Source: Gammaproteobacteria bacterium
Lineage (GTDB): Bacteria > Pseudomonadota > Gammaproteobacteria > JAJRRL01
Assembly (NCBI GenBank): GCA_024279495.1
Contig: JAJRRL010000006.1
Span: 31,360-95,359, forward strand
Direction of reading: 5' to 3'
Length of the DNA stretch: 64,000 nt
Part shown: in pieces, positions 47,048 to 56,114 of the stretch
Numbering within the stretch: position 1 is the stretch's first letter
Layout of the letters: each line of letters begins with the position of its first letter
The notes under the pieces: model-generated
Told to the model about the DNA's origin: nothing
Databases searched by the model: none
The model's input: only the letters and a program-made list of their open reading frames with translations
Position numbers and translations under genes: made by a program

Positions 47048-48130
47048 CTATCCATGCCGCTTAGAGAAGTCTCGCATAAAGTCGGCTAAAGCATAAGCGC
47101 CCTTTACAGGCATGGCGTTATACATACTTGCTCTGCAACCGCCAACCACGCGATGCCCTTTTAATGCATGAAAACCTGCATGTTTAGCCTGGCCTAAGAA
47201 AGTATCTTGCAAAGACTCATCAGCTAACTGAAAGACCACATTAATCGATGAACGGTAGCTAGGATCTAAGTTTGATGTGTAAAGAGGATCTGAATCGATT
47301 ACATCGTACATGACTTTTGAGCGCTCTTCGCGTCTTCGGCTCATTTCTGAAACGCCGCCTTCGTCTTCCATCCATTGACATACCAATTCACAAACATACA
47401 AAGCAAAGGTGCAAGGTGTATTTGGCATGGAATCAGCTTTTAGAAGTTCTGCATAAGACAGAGGGATAGGTGTTTGAGGCATTGTCTCTCTGTCACACAA
47501 ATCACGGCGAATAATCAACAACGTTATCCCTGCAGGGCCAATGTTTTTTTGTGCGCTCGCAACCACTAAATCATGAGAGGACCAATCTACTTCGCCAGTA
47601 AAAAGACTCGACGTCATATCACAAACAACTGGATAAGGCATCTTAGGCAATGATGGCAACAACAAGCCATTCACTGTTTCGTTGTCTGTATAACATAAAT
47701 AAGCAGCGTCTTTGGGGAAACTCCATTCACCGACTGGAGCCATCGACAAGCCTGATAAGTCTTGGTTGTCGGTTACTACAGCAGGATTCGTGAAGCGCTG
47801 AGCTTGCTTTAATGCCTTACGAGACCAATGACCAGAAACAACATAGGCCCCTGATTGCTTGGCTGCTAAATTTAAAGGAATCGCAGCGAATTGTGAGGCA
47901 GCGCCTCCAGCACAAAATAAAATCTCATGCGTAGCTGGCACAGACAATAAACGGCGAATTCGTTCTCGGAGTGAATCCATAATCAGGCCAAAAGGCTTGC
48001 TACGATGCGAGACTTCTATAATAGAGACGCCTCGATCACCCCAATCGACTATATCACGCTGTACCTGCTCTAAAACAGGCAAAGGCAACATACCTGGACC
48101 AGCTGAAAAATTATATGCTCGTGTCGACAT
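47048..48130 (-). CDS. serC: Phosphoserine aminotransferase
   Basis: PLP-dependent transamination of 3-phosphohydroxypyruvate to phosphoserine in serine synthesis; it also acts in pyridoxine synthesis. The 360 residues begin YNFSAGPGMLPLPVLEQVQ. They have the PLP lysine in VVASAQKNIGPAGITLLIIR, the substrate motif GGAASQFAAIPLNL and the C-terminal HRVVGGCRASMYNAMP. Standard length. ATG 48130 lies 8 bp after the gyrA stop, so gyrA-serC form an operon, as in Pseudomonas. Its last codons have a diverged partial copy at 45794-45838. Confidence 0.97.
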   Translation of the reverse strand: MSTRAYNFSAGPGMLPLPVLEQVQRDIVDWGDRGVSIIEVSHRSKPFGLIMDSLRERIRRLLSVPATHEILFCAGGAASQFAAIPLNLAAKQSGAYVVSGHWSRKALKQAQRFTNPAVVTDNQDLSGLSMAPVGEWSFPKDAAYLCYTDNETVNGLLLPSLPKMPYPVVCDMTSSLFTGEVDWSSHDLVVASAQKNIGPAGITLLIIRRDLCDRETMPQTPIPLSYAELLKADSMPNTPCTFALYVCELVCQWMEDEGGVSEMSRRREERSKVMYDVIDSDPLYTSNLDPSYRSSINVVFQLADESLQDTFLGQAKHAGFHALKGHRVVGGCRASMYNAMPVKGAYALADFMRDFSKRHG

Positions 48131-48138
48131 GCGACCTC

Positions 48139-50796
48139 CTATGCCTCAGATGTATCAGACTCCTCTGGGTCAGCGTTCTCTTCAGCTTCCTGCACCGCTT
48201 CAGCATTTTGTACTGTTTCAGCGTCTTCCGCTGTGCCAGCATCTTGCTCTTCTTCGGATTCACTTATCAAATCAGCAGCAATAGCTTCCACACCAACCAA
48301 TGATTCACCCTTAACTAAAGAGATCAAGCGAACACCTTGCGTGTTTCGGCCGATCAGAGAAATTTCTTTGACCCATGTTCGAACCATAGTACCTTGATCG
48401 CTCATTAACAAGACATGATCATCTTCTTTTACTTGAGCTGCAGAAACCACCCGACCATTACGCTCAGTCGCCTGTATGGCGCGAACGCCCTGACCGCCTC
48501 GCCCGATTGGACGGTAATCTTCCAGGCTAGTACGTTGGCCATAACCATTTTCTGTTGCCGTTAACAGACAGGCTTCTGGATCCACAACAATAAGAGCGAT
48601 AACCTCTTGGCTCTCTTGCAAACGCATGCCACGAACACCGCAAGCTGTTCGACCCATTTGACGGACATCATCTTGATGGAAACGAATCGCTTTACCGCTA
48701 TCGGCAACCAACATTAAATCTTGATTTTCCTGAACCAAAGCAGCGCTCACTAGTTGATCTTCATCTCGCAATTCAAGAGCTATTTTGCCATTGGATCGTG
48801 AACGAGCAAACTCACTCAAAGCCACTTTTTTCACAGTACCTTTTTTGGTTGCCATGAAAACAAAAGCTGTTTGCTCAAAATCACTTACCGGAAGCAAGGT
48901 GGTGATATATTCATCTTTTGCCAACGGTAACAAGTTGATGATTGGGCGCCCCCGGGCTATTCGACTTGCTTGAGGGAATTGATACCCCTTCAGCCAATAC
49001 ACTTTGCCGTAAGTTGAAAAACACAAAATCATTTGATGTGTTCCCGTGACTGATACGTTGCGAACAAAATCTTGATCTTTTACATCCGTCGCGCTCTTAC
49101 CTCGCCCACCACGATGCTGTGCTGAGTAGCTACTTAAAGATTGAGACTTTACATAACCTTGTTGAGAAAGAGTAATGACCAATTCATCTTGCGGAATCAA
49201 ATCTTCTGTTTCAAACGTTGCTTCACCTTCAACAATCACCGTTCGGCGTTTATCTGAAAACAACTCACGGACTTCTTTCAACTCATCTTTAATCACGACA
49301 TGCAATTTGTCAGAGTCAGATAAAATAGCACTTAACTCTAAAATACGGTCAACGATCGCTGCGTACTCACTGTGGATTTTATCGATCTCTAAACCGGTTA
49401 GTCGATGCAAGCGCATTTCTAAAATAGCTTGCGCCTGCTCTGGTGAAAAACGATAACCGTCATCTTTCAGGCCATATTCTGGCGCCAATCCTGTGGGTTT
49501 TGCCTGACCTGCTGCGCGATCTAATAAGGCTGTCACACTACCAGGCGCCCAAGCTTGACCCATCAAGGTTTCTTTTGCTTCCTGTGGTGTTTTTGCTTGT
49601 TTAATAGCCGCAATCACTGTATCAATATTGGCGAGAGCTACTGTTAATCCCTCTAATGAATGCGCCCTATTACGTGCTTTTTTTAGATTGAAAATGGTAC
49701 GTCGAGTCACTACTTCTCGACGATGCTGCAAAAAGGCTAACAGCATGTCCCTTAACGTAACCAACTTTGGTTGGCCATGATCTAAAGCAACCATGTTAAT
49801 ACCAAAAACCACTTGCAGCTGTGTTTGCTTGTAAAGGTTGTTGAGCACAACATCGGCCTGTTCGCCACGCCTAAGCTCAATCACCATACGCATACCGCTT
49901 TTATCTGATTCGTCACGAAGGCCAGTAATGCCTTCTATTTTTCGATCTCGAACCAACTCACTGATCTTTTCAAGCAAGCGCGCCTTGTTAACTTGATAAG
50001 GCAGCTCATTAACGATGATCGCTTCTCGCGTGCCTTTATTGTAGGTTTCAATTTCTGTTTTCGCACGAATACGAATACGACCTCTACCTGTTTGGTAAGC
50101 CTGTAAAATACCGGATCGACCCTGAATAGAGCCTGCTGTAGGGAAATCTGGGCCAGGAATAAATTGCATTAGCTCTGGTAAAGTGATGTCTTGATTGTCG
50201 ATAAGCGCTAACGTGGCATCGATAACTTCATCTAAGTTATGTGGCGGAATATTAGTAGCCATACCAACCGCAATACCCGACGAACCATTCACTAGCAAAT
50301 TAGGAAAACGCGCAGGAAGCACAGAAGGCATCCATTCTGTTTCATCGTAGTTTGGAACCATATCGACTGTGTCTTTATCGATATCCATTAGCAACCAATG
50401 CGCGAGCTTTGATAACCTAATTTCTGTGTACCGCATAGCCGCAGGCGAATCGCCATCAACTGAACCAAAGTTACCTTGGCCATCAACCAAAAGAGCACGT
50501 AAGCTGAAAGGCTGAGCCATTCTAACAATAGTGTCGTAAACAGCTGTATCGCCATGCGGGTGATATTTACCAATCACATCACCGACAATACGAGCAGATT
50601 TTTTATAGGCTTTATTCCAATCGTTCCCGAGCACATCCATCGCAAAAAGAACGCGCCTATGTACGGGTTTCAGGCCGTCGCGGATATCAGGCAAGGCTCG
50701 ACCAACGATCACACTCATGGAGTAATCAAGGTAGGAGCGGCAGAGTTCTTCTTCAATGGAAATAGGGATAATTTCTAATGCGTTTGGGGTGTCCAT
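48139..50796 (-). CDS. gyrA: DNA gyrase subunit A
   Basis: Breakage-and-rejoining subunit of gyrase, which adds negative supercoils. In 885 residues the catalytic tyrosine lies in [13 protein letters not shown]. The quinolone region is [20 protein letters not shown], so position 83 (E. coli numbering) is Thr, as in wild-type Pseudomonas, and position 87 is Asp. The C-terminal beta-pinwheel carries the GyrA-box QHRGGRGK. The last 40 residues are an acidic Glu/Asp/Ala tail. ATG 50796 follows AAGG; an in-frame extension to 50874 is rejected. It is cotranscribed with serC. Confidence 0.98.
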   Translation of the reverse strand: MDTPNALEIIPISIEEELCRSYLDYSMSVIVGRALPDIRDGLKPVHRRVLFAMDVLGNDWNKAYKKSARIVGDVIGKYHPHGDTAVYDTIVRMAQPFSLRALLVDGQGNFGSVDGDSPAAMRYTEIRLSKLAHWLLMDIDKDTVDMVPNYDETEWMPSVLPARFPNLLVNGSSGIAVGMATNIPPHNLDEVIDATLALIDNQDITLPELMQFIPGPDFPTAGSIQGRSGILQAYQTGRGRIRIRAKTEIETYNKGTREAIIVNELPYQVNKARLLEKISELVRDRKIEGITGLRDESDKSGMRMVIELRRGEQADVVLNNLYKQTQLQVVFGINMVALDHGQPKLVTLRDMLLAFLQHRREVVTRRTIFNLKKARNRAHSLEGLTVALANIDTVIAAIKQAKTPQEAKETLMGQAWAPGSVTALLDRAAGQAKPTGLAPEYGLKDDGYRFSPEQAQAILEMRLHRLTGLEIDKIHSEYAAIVDRILELSAILSDSDKLHVVIKDELKEVRELFSDKRRTVIVEGEATFETEDLIPQDELVITLSQQGYVKSQSLSSYSAQHRGGRGKSATDVKDQDFVRNVSVTGTHQMILCFSTYGKVYWLKGYQFPQASRIARGRPIINLLPLAKDEYITTLLPVSDFEQTAFVFMATKKGTVKKVALSEFARSRSNGKIALELRDEDQLVSAALVQENQDLMLVADSGKAIRFHQDDVRQMGRTACGVRGMRLQESQEVIALIVVDPEACLLTATENGYGQRTSLEDYRPIGRGGQGVRAIQATERNGRVVSAAQVKEDDHVLLMSDQGTMVRTWVKEISLIGRNTQGVRLISLVKGESLVGVEAIAADLISESEEEQDAGTAEDAETVQNAEAVQEAEENADPEESDTSEA

Positions 50797-50921
50797 GTAA
50801 CAACCTTGTGAGACGAACAAACAAGCAAACAGTGTACCATATATGTGGTACAAACACAGCCTCTTTAACCGCACTACACCGCAGGAAAAGGAAATCCCCC
50901 CTTTTGCTCAACCTTACTTGA

Positions 50922-50953
50922 GATGAACCCCGCGTTTCGTGCGTAAGCCCTGC
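50922..50953 (+). repeat. Short interspersed element, copy upstream of mtaD
   Basis: Second copy of the element at 16479-16511 (GATGAACCCC, GCGTTTCGTGCGTAAGCCC, TGC). It lies in the gap between divergent gyrA and mtaD, 94 bp before the mtaD start. Bases 50954-50966 (TTCGGAGCC region) follow without similarity. Confidence 0.45.
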
Positions 50954-51047
50954 TTCGGAGCCCAATAAAGAGCAATAAATGCACACATTTAACTGGGCTT
51001 ATGCTACACTGATCTCCTCTTTCATTGCTACAAGAGGATACCCTGCC

Positions 51048-52379
51048 ATGCGTGTTGTCGATACCGTTATTGAAGCCTCCTGGATACTACCTATCGCACC
51101 AAACAATACTGTTCTCACAGATCACGCTATTGTGGTTGACGCGGGCGACATTATCGACCTCCTCCCAGCAAAGCTGGTCAAAGAACGCTATCAAACAAGG
51201 AACCATCAGATCCTCAACGATCACATCCTTATGCCCGGCCTGGTCAACGCACATGCGCATACACCAATGAATCTATTTCGCGGCTTTGCTGATGACCTAG
51301 ACCTCATGACTTGGCTTAACGATCACATCTGGCCTGCCGAAAAAGCAATCATCAATGAAGCCTCGACTTACATTGGCACTCAATTGGCTGCCGCTGAAAT
51401 GATACGTGGCGGCGTCACCTCTTTTAATGATCACTACTTCTTTCCCCAAGCCAGCGCTGAAGCAGCGGTCAACACAGGCATTCGAGCTTGCATTGGTCTT
51501 TGGATGGGAAATGTAGAAACGTTATTTGGCAGCAGTGAAGCCGAATACCTCAGTAAAGCCGAAGCCCAACTCAACGCTGACTTTTCAAACGATCTCATTA
51601 CATGGTCGATGGCCGTACACGGCACCTATACCATCAGCGACAATGGCTTAACATCAGCAAAAGCATTCGCCGATCACCATCAGCTTCCCGTGCACATGCA
51701 TGTGCATGAAACAGCTGCTGAACTCAACATCGAGCACAGCGCTAGCGGTAGACGCCCCATCAAACGAATTCAAGACGCTGGTTTACTCAACAAACGCTTC
51801 ACAGCCGTGCACATGGTGCATTTAAATGAAGACGATCTAGCCCGCACTAAAGACAGTGGCTGCCACGTGGTCACTTGCCCCACCTCTAACTTAAAGCTTG
51901 CCAGTGGCTTACCTCAACTAAAAACATTAAGCGATATCACTCATCTTGGCATCGGCACAGACGGCGCAGCTAGTAACAACACGCTTGATTTATTCCATGA
52001 AATGCGACTAACCGCACTTGTTGCAAAAGGTGAATCTGGCGACCCTAGCTGCTTACCAGTACACCGCATTCTTAACATGGCGACTTTAGGCGGCGCAAAA
52101 GCCATGCAACTTGATCACCGCATTGGTTCTTTAGAAAAAGGAAAAGCCGCCGACATGATCGCTATTCGCATGGATCATCCGTTTACTTATCCTATGTATG
52201 ATCCCATGTCTCATGTGGTGTTTGCTGCCAATCGCTCGCAAGTCAATCATGTGTGGGTCAACGGCAAACAACTACTAGCTGACGGTGAGTTCACCACACT
52301 GAACCCCAAAGCTATCATGGAAGCCGCAGAACCATATATCGAGAAAGCACGATCTATGGCTTATCATGCGCATAAGTAA
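51048..52379 (+). CDS. mtaD: 5-methylthioadenosine/S-adenosylhomocysteine deaminase
   Basis: Zinc amidohydrolase that deaminates methylthioadenosine and S-adenosylhomocysteine to the inosine forms, part of sulfur and purine salvage. The 443 residues have the metal motif HAHTPMNLFRG near residue 70 and the later ligands in VHMHVHETAAE, HMVHLNEDD and GIGTDGAASNNTLDLF. ATG 51048 follows AGAGG and removes 23 doubtful residues of the open frame. It is divergent from gyrA, an arrangement also seen in pseudomonads, where mtaD/ubiG adjoin gyrA. Assignment to mtaD over other TRZ/ATZ-type hydrolases is strong but not absolute. Confidence 0.9.
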   Translation: MRVVDTVIEASWILPIAPNNTVLTDHAIVVDAGDIIDLLPAKLVKERYQTRNHQILNDHILMPGLVNAHAHTPMNLFRGFADDLDLMTWLNDHIWPAEKAIINEASTYIGTQLAAAEMIRGGVTSFNDHYFFPQASAEAAVNTGIRACIGLWMGNVETLFGSSEAEYLSKAEAQLNADFSNDLITWSMAVHGTYTISDNGLTSAKAFADHHQLPVHMHVHETAAELNIEHSASGRRPIKRIQDAGLLNKRFTAVHMVHLNEDDLARTKDSGCHVVTCPTSNLKLASGLPQLKTLSDITHLGIGTDGAASNNTLDLFHEMRLTALVAKGESGDPSCLPVHRILNMATLGGAKAMQLDHRIGSLEKGKAADMIAIRMDHPFTYPMYDPMSHVVFAANRSQVNHVWVNGKQLLADGEFTTLNPKAIMEAAEPYIEKARSMAYHAHK

Positions 52380-52862
52380 AGCTTAAGACTACCAACCGGT
52401 TGACTTAGGGCCCCTTTCTCTGTACGTTGAGGATCAAAATATCCCCTGCAAAAAGAGAGAATGGAGGCTCAGCGAACAGCTCCAAACAAAAGCCCATCCC
52501 CCCCCATCTCTGCATAGCAGCTATATGGGCGAGCATATGCTCATTTTTACTGAATCAAGCCCGCGACCTCAATCCCGTGCAACAAGCACAACTCGAAGTA
52601 GCTGGCGGTGGAGTAAAAGTAACACCTTAAAAATCAATTTCGCCTTTATTTTGACTTGCAAAACAGGAACAAGCGGTCACTTATGAAACACCTTCTAAAG
52701 GCGTTACACGTTGTGGCCCACCCTTAAGTAATTGTACTCTTAAAAAGCACATTTATGATAATTAGAACATCAAACTTACAAAAAGATATCACTTTGTGAT
52801 ACGAAAAACACTTAGGGGTATGATTAATTTAAGAAAATTTTAATAAAAGGTGGTTTTAGGTG
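52380..52862. other. Gap without a supported gene
   Basis: A 67-codon frame at 52427-52630 starts with TTG, lacks a ribosome binding site and has mixed character, so it is not called. The remainder is AT-rich and shows no hairpin or repeat that I recognise, up to the promoter at 52863. Confidence 0.4.
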
Positions 52863-52891
52863 TTGACTCGTAAATGCACGATTGGTAGGAT
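52863..52891 (+). promoter_or_regulatory. Sigma70-type promoter ahead of leader hairpin
   Basis: TTGACT at 52863-52868, a 17-bp spacer and TAGGAT at 52886-52891. The start site should fall near 52898, so the transcript would begin almost at the base of the leader hairpin. Confidence 0.6.
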
Positions 52892-52897
52892 AATAAT

Positions 52898-52973
52898 CAA
52901 GACAAGCGCTTTCAGCGTCCACTGAAAAAAGCACTTGTTTTATCTGCGAATTGGCGTTCACAGCAGGAGATTC
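52898..52973 (+). ncRNA. Candidate structured 5' leader RNA, copy A
   Basis: A hairpin with arms ACAAG-C-GC-TTTC and GAAA-AAA-GC-A-CTTGT encloses the loop region AGCGTCCACT (52914-52923). About 12 nt later comes the tail AATTGGCGTTCACAGCAGGAG minus its last base, ending in the ribosome binding site of the gene at 52974. A second copy at 55662-55720 has a wholly different stem (CCTCCCC/GGGGAGG) but loop AGCGTCCACC and the same tail at 20 of 21 bases. A stem conserved in shape but not sequence, with a constant loop and tail, points to a functional RNA. What it senses, if anything, is unknown. Confidence 0.5.
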
Positions 52974-53294
52974 ATGATGAACAAACCTCCAGAATTAAAT
53001 ACCGCGACAGGGAAAGGGACTATGTCTACCCCAATAAAAAAACGACTTTCAGAGGTGGTTGAACAGTACCCTCCAGGTGACCCAAACAACCCAACACCAA
53101 AGAAAGCTCTTTTGGCGCTGGCGGCGACCCAGACACTCCCACAACTTCTACAGAAGAAGACTTCCTCACCAGAAGAACAACCTGGGACACACCAAACAGT
53201 TCCGAGTTGCCAGCCAAAAAACAAGCAAAACAACGTCGACAGTCCGCACCTCCAGCTGAGCTGGATACCACTGGCCATGTATTCCAATACATAG
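52974..53294 (+). CDS. N-terminal frame of the large hypothetical gene
   Basis: ATG ATG at 52974/52977 follows AGGAG at correct spacing, the best translation start for this locus. It encodes MNKPPELNTATGKGTMSTPI and KKRLSEVVEQYPPGDP before the site CCCAAAC at 53081-53087. If translation stays in frame it ends at 53294 after 106 residues with unconvincing sequence. A shift of -1 at CCCAAAC joins it to the long frame that continues to 55603. The -1 frame has a TGA at 53078-53080 directly before the heptamer, so the crossing must take place at or after that point. Confidence 0.5.
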   Translation: MMNKPPELNTATGKGTMSTPIKKRLSEVVEQYPPGDPNNPTPKKALLALAATQTLPQLLQKKTSSPEEQPGTHQTVPSCQPKNKQNNVDSPHLQLSWIPLAMYSNT

Positions 53295-55603
53295 ATGAGT
53301 ATGCCAATAACATGCTGACTGAAAACGATATCTTAATCATTCGTTTAATGAGGTTTGTCAGCGATTCCGTTCATTCTGACATCAGCACCTTTCTATCATT
53401 GCGAGCTTATCACCACACTTTATTTTTCAAGCATCTCAAAACAACACCTTGCTTAGACCTAGCTCTAAGCTGGGAAAGCTCACTAAAAAGAAGTATTCGA
53501 AAGCAACTCACTCCTACAGAATACGAGATAAGCAAGCTTATTATCCCTCGCCTATCCAATAACTTTGACTCTCCTAGAGACAACCAAGCACTGCTAAATC
53601 GTGCAAAAAAGCATGTCAACAATCACTTCATTGCAAGTATAATTAAGCAAATACATAAAGCTTATCTCGATAAAAGCGTCAATATCGAACAAGCAGAAAA
53701 ACTCGCGCTTGCCATCGTCTCTAACTCCCAGCCTTGCTTAGACGGCCTACTGGAAGAAAAAATCATTGCTGATTTAGGTATCAAGCAATACGCACAACAC
53801 TCAGAAGAAAGTATTGCTAAGTTCATTAAAGCTCCCTTGAAAAAAAACATCTCCTTTAAGCCGGGGGTCATGAACCAATTAGCTTTCTCCTCCTTACTTG
53901 AATCCCCAAGAGTCGGCAGAAGAATTAATTCCTTAAGCTCCGCTTTAGCCAATGCCATCCAGGCTCATTCAAGAGATGGCGAAGAATTGAACTCCGAGGG
54001 AATACAACGAAATTTATCTTTACTAACCAACGAGATAACACAAGCTATCACGCATGAAGACCTTATCTCAAGTGATACTATTGCTGATCACTTGCGAACA
54101 GCGCACCTATCCGCGGTTCACCTTTTCAATGAACAAACCTCTGAAGGCAGCCCATTCCTAGGCTCACCTATCGATGAAAAAAACATGTACGGCATCTCTC
54201 ATTTTTCTGATATAGCGCAAGCAGCATTAAGTGAATCCATCCAGGAAAGCTCGACCTTCTTGCAAGAGGCAGAGAACTTTCTTTTAAGTGAAGACGATAA
54301 CTCCAAAAAAGAGTCTGAAGAAAGCGACAAGCTTGCAGAAAAAGAAAACAAAGACATGGGTATTCTCACAGCAAAAAATCCCAGCGAAGAACACCCTGAT
54401 ATAGTCGCATCTTTCAATCAAGCTAAAAACAGAATGTTATTGCTAGGAGTACGTCTGTTTGGAAAAGGTCTATGCTCACCCCCCGAGGGAGAAAAACCCT
54501 CTGATGCGTATGTTCATCAAGAGTTAAAACTCATTTTTGCTCATATGTTTGCCTTTATCAAAAAGCTCCTTCCCGACACAAAAAAATCAAAAGCCGTCAT
54601 GAAAATGATCCTAAGGCCTGAGCAAGGAACCACTCCGGTAAGAAACTCCACTGAGATTAGACGCTTCTACTGCACCTTTGTTGATGCCCATTGCGCTCCT
54701 CCTGAAAATTTAGAACTCTCAAACGAAGAAAAAAAGAAAAGGTCGGAAGACTATAAAACACTCCCCAAAGGAGAAAGAGAAGCAAGAGAGCAAGAAGACG
54801 TAAGAGAAGAAACGAAAAGAAAAGAACGCTTTAAACAAGACAAAACACGTGGGCTTCGCCACGATACTTTCAAGCTACCAAATACCTGGCCTGTCGTTCT
54901 ACTTTCTAGCTACCTCTCACAAGAGCTCCACAGCGCTCTAATCAGCCAAACACCTGCCGGCCATCAAGTCTCATCCGACAATGATTATGCTGAACGCCCT
55001 TCTCCTCATATGTTAGCCTTATGGGCTACTGTGTTTTCATCTCTGCTTGCAAAAAACCAATTTGAATTCCAACTTCCAGTACGAAATCGACCACAAGCAA
55101 GCTCAAATATAGCAAGCGAACTAAACAAGGCTCTTACTGCTTCTCAACGCCCTTTAAGCTCGAGCCAAATTCCAGCTCCAGCTCAAACCCCGGCTCCGAA
55201 AAAAGCCAAAAGCCTTGCTCGAATTTTAGCTACCGGCTCCCCCTCACCTGCCAGCTGCCCTCTTAAACGCTTAGATATATCTCTAGAGCAAAATATAGAG
55301 CAGCATAAATCACATGCTGGCTGGAAGGTGGGTATAGTTGTCGCTTTTGTACTCGGAGTATTGCCTGGCATCATAGCCCTAGCTATTTTCTTGGGTAAAC
55401 TCGGCACATGGAAGAAGAGACGTGAGAGCTGCCGAACACTAAGAATGAACACTCCTAATGGCAAAACACACACCAAAGCAAGTATTGTATCTGGCCTTAG
55501 CCAGCTCAATACACCATGGCGCAAAAGAGACTTGGAACGCACATTGGCGACCTTAGAGGAAGCACCACAGCTTCCAGCATGCACGCCTGTACATGACGAC
55601 TAA
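53207..55603 (+). CDS. Large hypothetical protein with C-terminal membrane hairpin
   Basis: Not recognised. From TTG 53207 it is 798 residues, but the frame is open from 53081 (KESSFGAGGDPDTP and DFLTRRTTWDTPNSSELPAK look coded), so the true product probably starts at 52974 through a -1 shift, giving about 875 residues. The body is helical and charged, with an acidic low-complexity stretch near residues 360-385 (SEDDNSKKESEESDKLAEKE), a Lys/Glu-rich coil near 505-550 and an Ala-Pro linker. A hydrophobic segment follows at about 706-730 (VGIVVAFVLGVLPGIIALAI) before a basic tail. No catalytic motif is apparent. It resembles the other hairpin-tailed proteins in layout. A secreted effector is plausible but unproven. 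Confidence 0.7.
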   Translation: MPAKKQAKQRRQSAPPAELDTTGHVFQYIDEYANNMLTENDILIIRLMRFVSDSVHSDISTFLSLRAYHHTLFFKHLKTTPCLDLALSWESSLKRSIRKQLTPTEYEISKLIIPRLSNNFDSPRDNQALLNRAKKHVNNHFIASIIKQIHKAYLDKSVNIEQAEKLALAIVSNSQPCLDGLLEEKIIADLGIKQYAQHSEESIAKFIKAPLKKNISFKPGVMNQLAFSSLLESPRVGRRINSLSSALANAIQAHSRDGEELNSEGIQRNLSLLTNEITQAITHEDLISSDTIADHLRTAHLSAVHLFNEQTSEGSPFLGSPIDEKNMYGISHFSDIAQAALSESIQESSTFLQEAENFLLSEDDNSKKESEESDKLAEKENKDMGILTAKNPSEEHPDIVASFNQAKNRMLLLGVRLFGKGLCSPPEGEKPSDAYVHQELKLIFAHMFAFIKKLLPDTKKSKAVMKMILRPEQGTTPVRNSTEIRRFYCTFVDAHCAPPENLELSNEEKKKRSEDYKTLPKGEREAREQEDVREETKRKERFKQDKTRGLRHDTFKLPNTWPVVLLSSYLSQELHSALISQTPAGHQVSSDNDYAERPSPHMLALWATVFSSLLAKNQFEFQLPVRNRPQASSNIASELNKALTASQRPLSSSQIPAPAQTPAPKKAKSLARILATGSPSPASCPLKRLDISLEQNIEQHKSHAGWKVGIVVAFVLGVLPGIIALAIFLGKLGTWKKRRESCRTLRMNTPNGKTHTKASIVSGLSQLNTPWRKRDLERTLATLEEAPQLPACTPVHDD

Positions 55604-55661
55604 GTAATTGATACATTTTTTGGGGGGGGAAACGCCTGACGCCTTGGGGCTAATAATAAGT

Positions 55662-55720
55662 CCTCCCCAGCGTCCACCGGGGAGGGAAGCTCTCATGTAA
55701 ATTGGCGTTCACAGTAGGAG
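55662..55720 (+). ncRNA. Candidate structured leader RNA, orphan copy B
   Basis: Stem CCTCCCC (55662-55668) and GGGGAGG (55679-55685), loop AGCGTCCACC, then 14 bases and the tail AATTGGCGTTCACAGTAGGA with a final G at 55720. No start codon or gene follows, so this copy is either a relic or acts as an RNA on its own. It lies just after a G8 run at 55622-55629. Confidence 0.45.
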
Positions 55721-55789
55721 CACAGTTAGAATACCACACTAAACCACCCGACAACAATGCTGGAAAGACAATTTTGCGCTAAAAGCGCC

Positions 55790-56114
55790 CCCCCAGCCTG
55801 TCATCCCTAGGCAATAAAGTGACGCAGAGGACCCATCTTGATCCATTTTTACCCCGTAACAACTAGTGATCTTTCAAGATTTAACCCTAAAATAAAATAG
55901 CCCCAGCCTCTTGTCATCCGAAGGCAACGAAGTGACGTCGGGGACCCAGGCTTGATCCGTTGTTACAACGTAACAATTAGTAATCTTTCAAGGTTTAGCC
56001 CTAAAATAAAATAGCCCCAGCCTCTTGTCATCCGAAGGCAACGAAGTGACGTCGGGGACCCAAGCTTGATCCGTTGTTACAACGTAACAATTAGTGATCT
56101 TTCAAGATTTAGCC
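55790..56114 (+). repeat. Three tandem copies of the GTCATCC-family repeat
   Basis: Units begin near 55800, 55913 and 56027 (periods 113 and 114 bp). Each reads GTCATCC-GAAGGCAACGAAGTG, ACGTCGGGGACCCA, GCTTGATCCG, TTGTTACAACGTAACAA, GTGATCTTTCAAG and AAATAAAATAGCCCC. Units two and three are almost identical; unit one is diverged. The third ends at the tsaB stop codon. GTTGTTAC-AA-C-GTAACAA forms an internal hairpin. Confidence 0.85.

Noticed and set aside
50640..50700. Quinolone-resistance change in GyrA (Thr at position 83)
   Set aside because: Thr is the natural residue in several gammaproteobacteria such as Pseudomonas, so it is not evidence of acquired resistance.
52427..52630. 67-codon open frame after mtaD
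   Set aside because: TTG start, no ribosome binding site and no recognisable pattern; coding character too weak to call.
55622..55629. G8 run as a contingency tract
   Set aside because: It lies after the stop of the large gene and is not within or directly before a reading frame.
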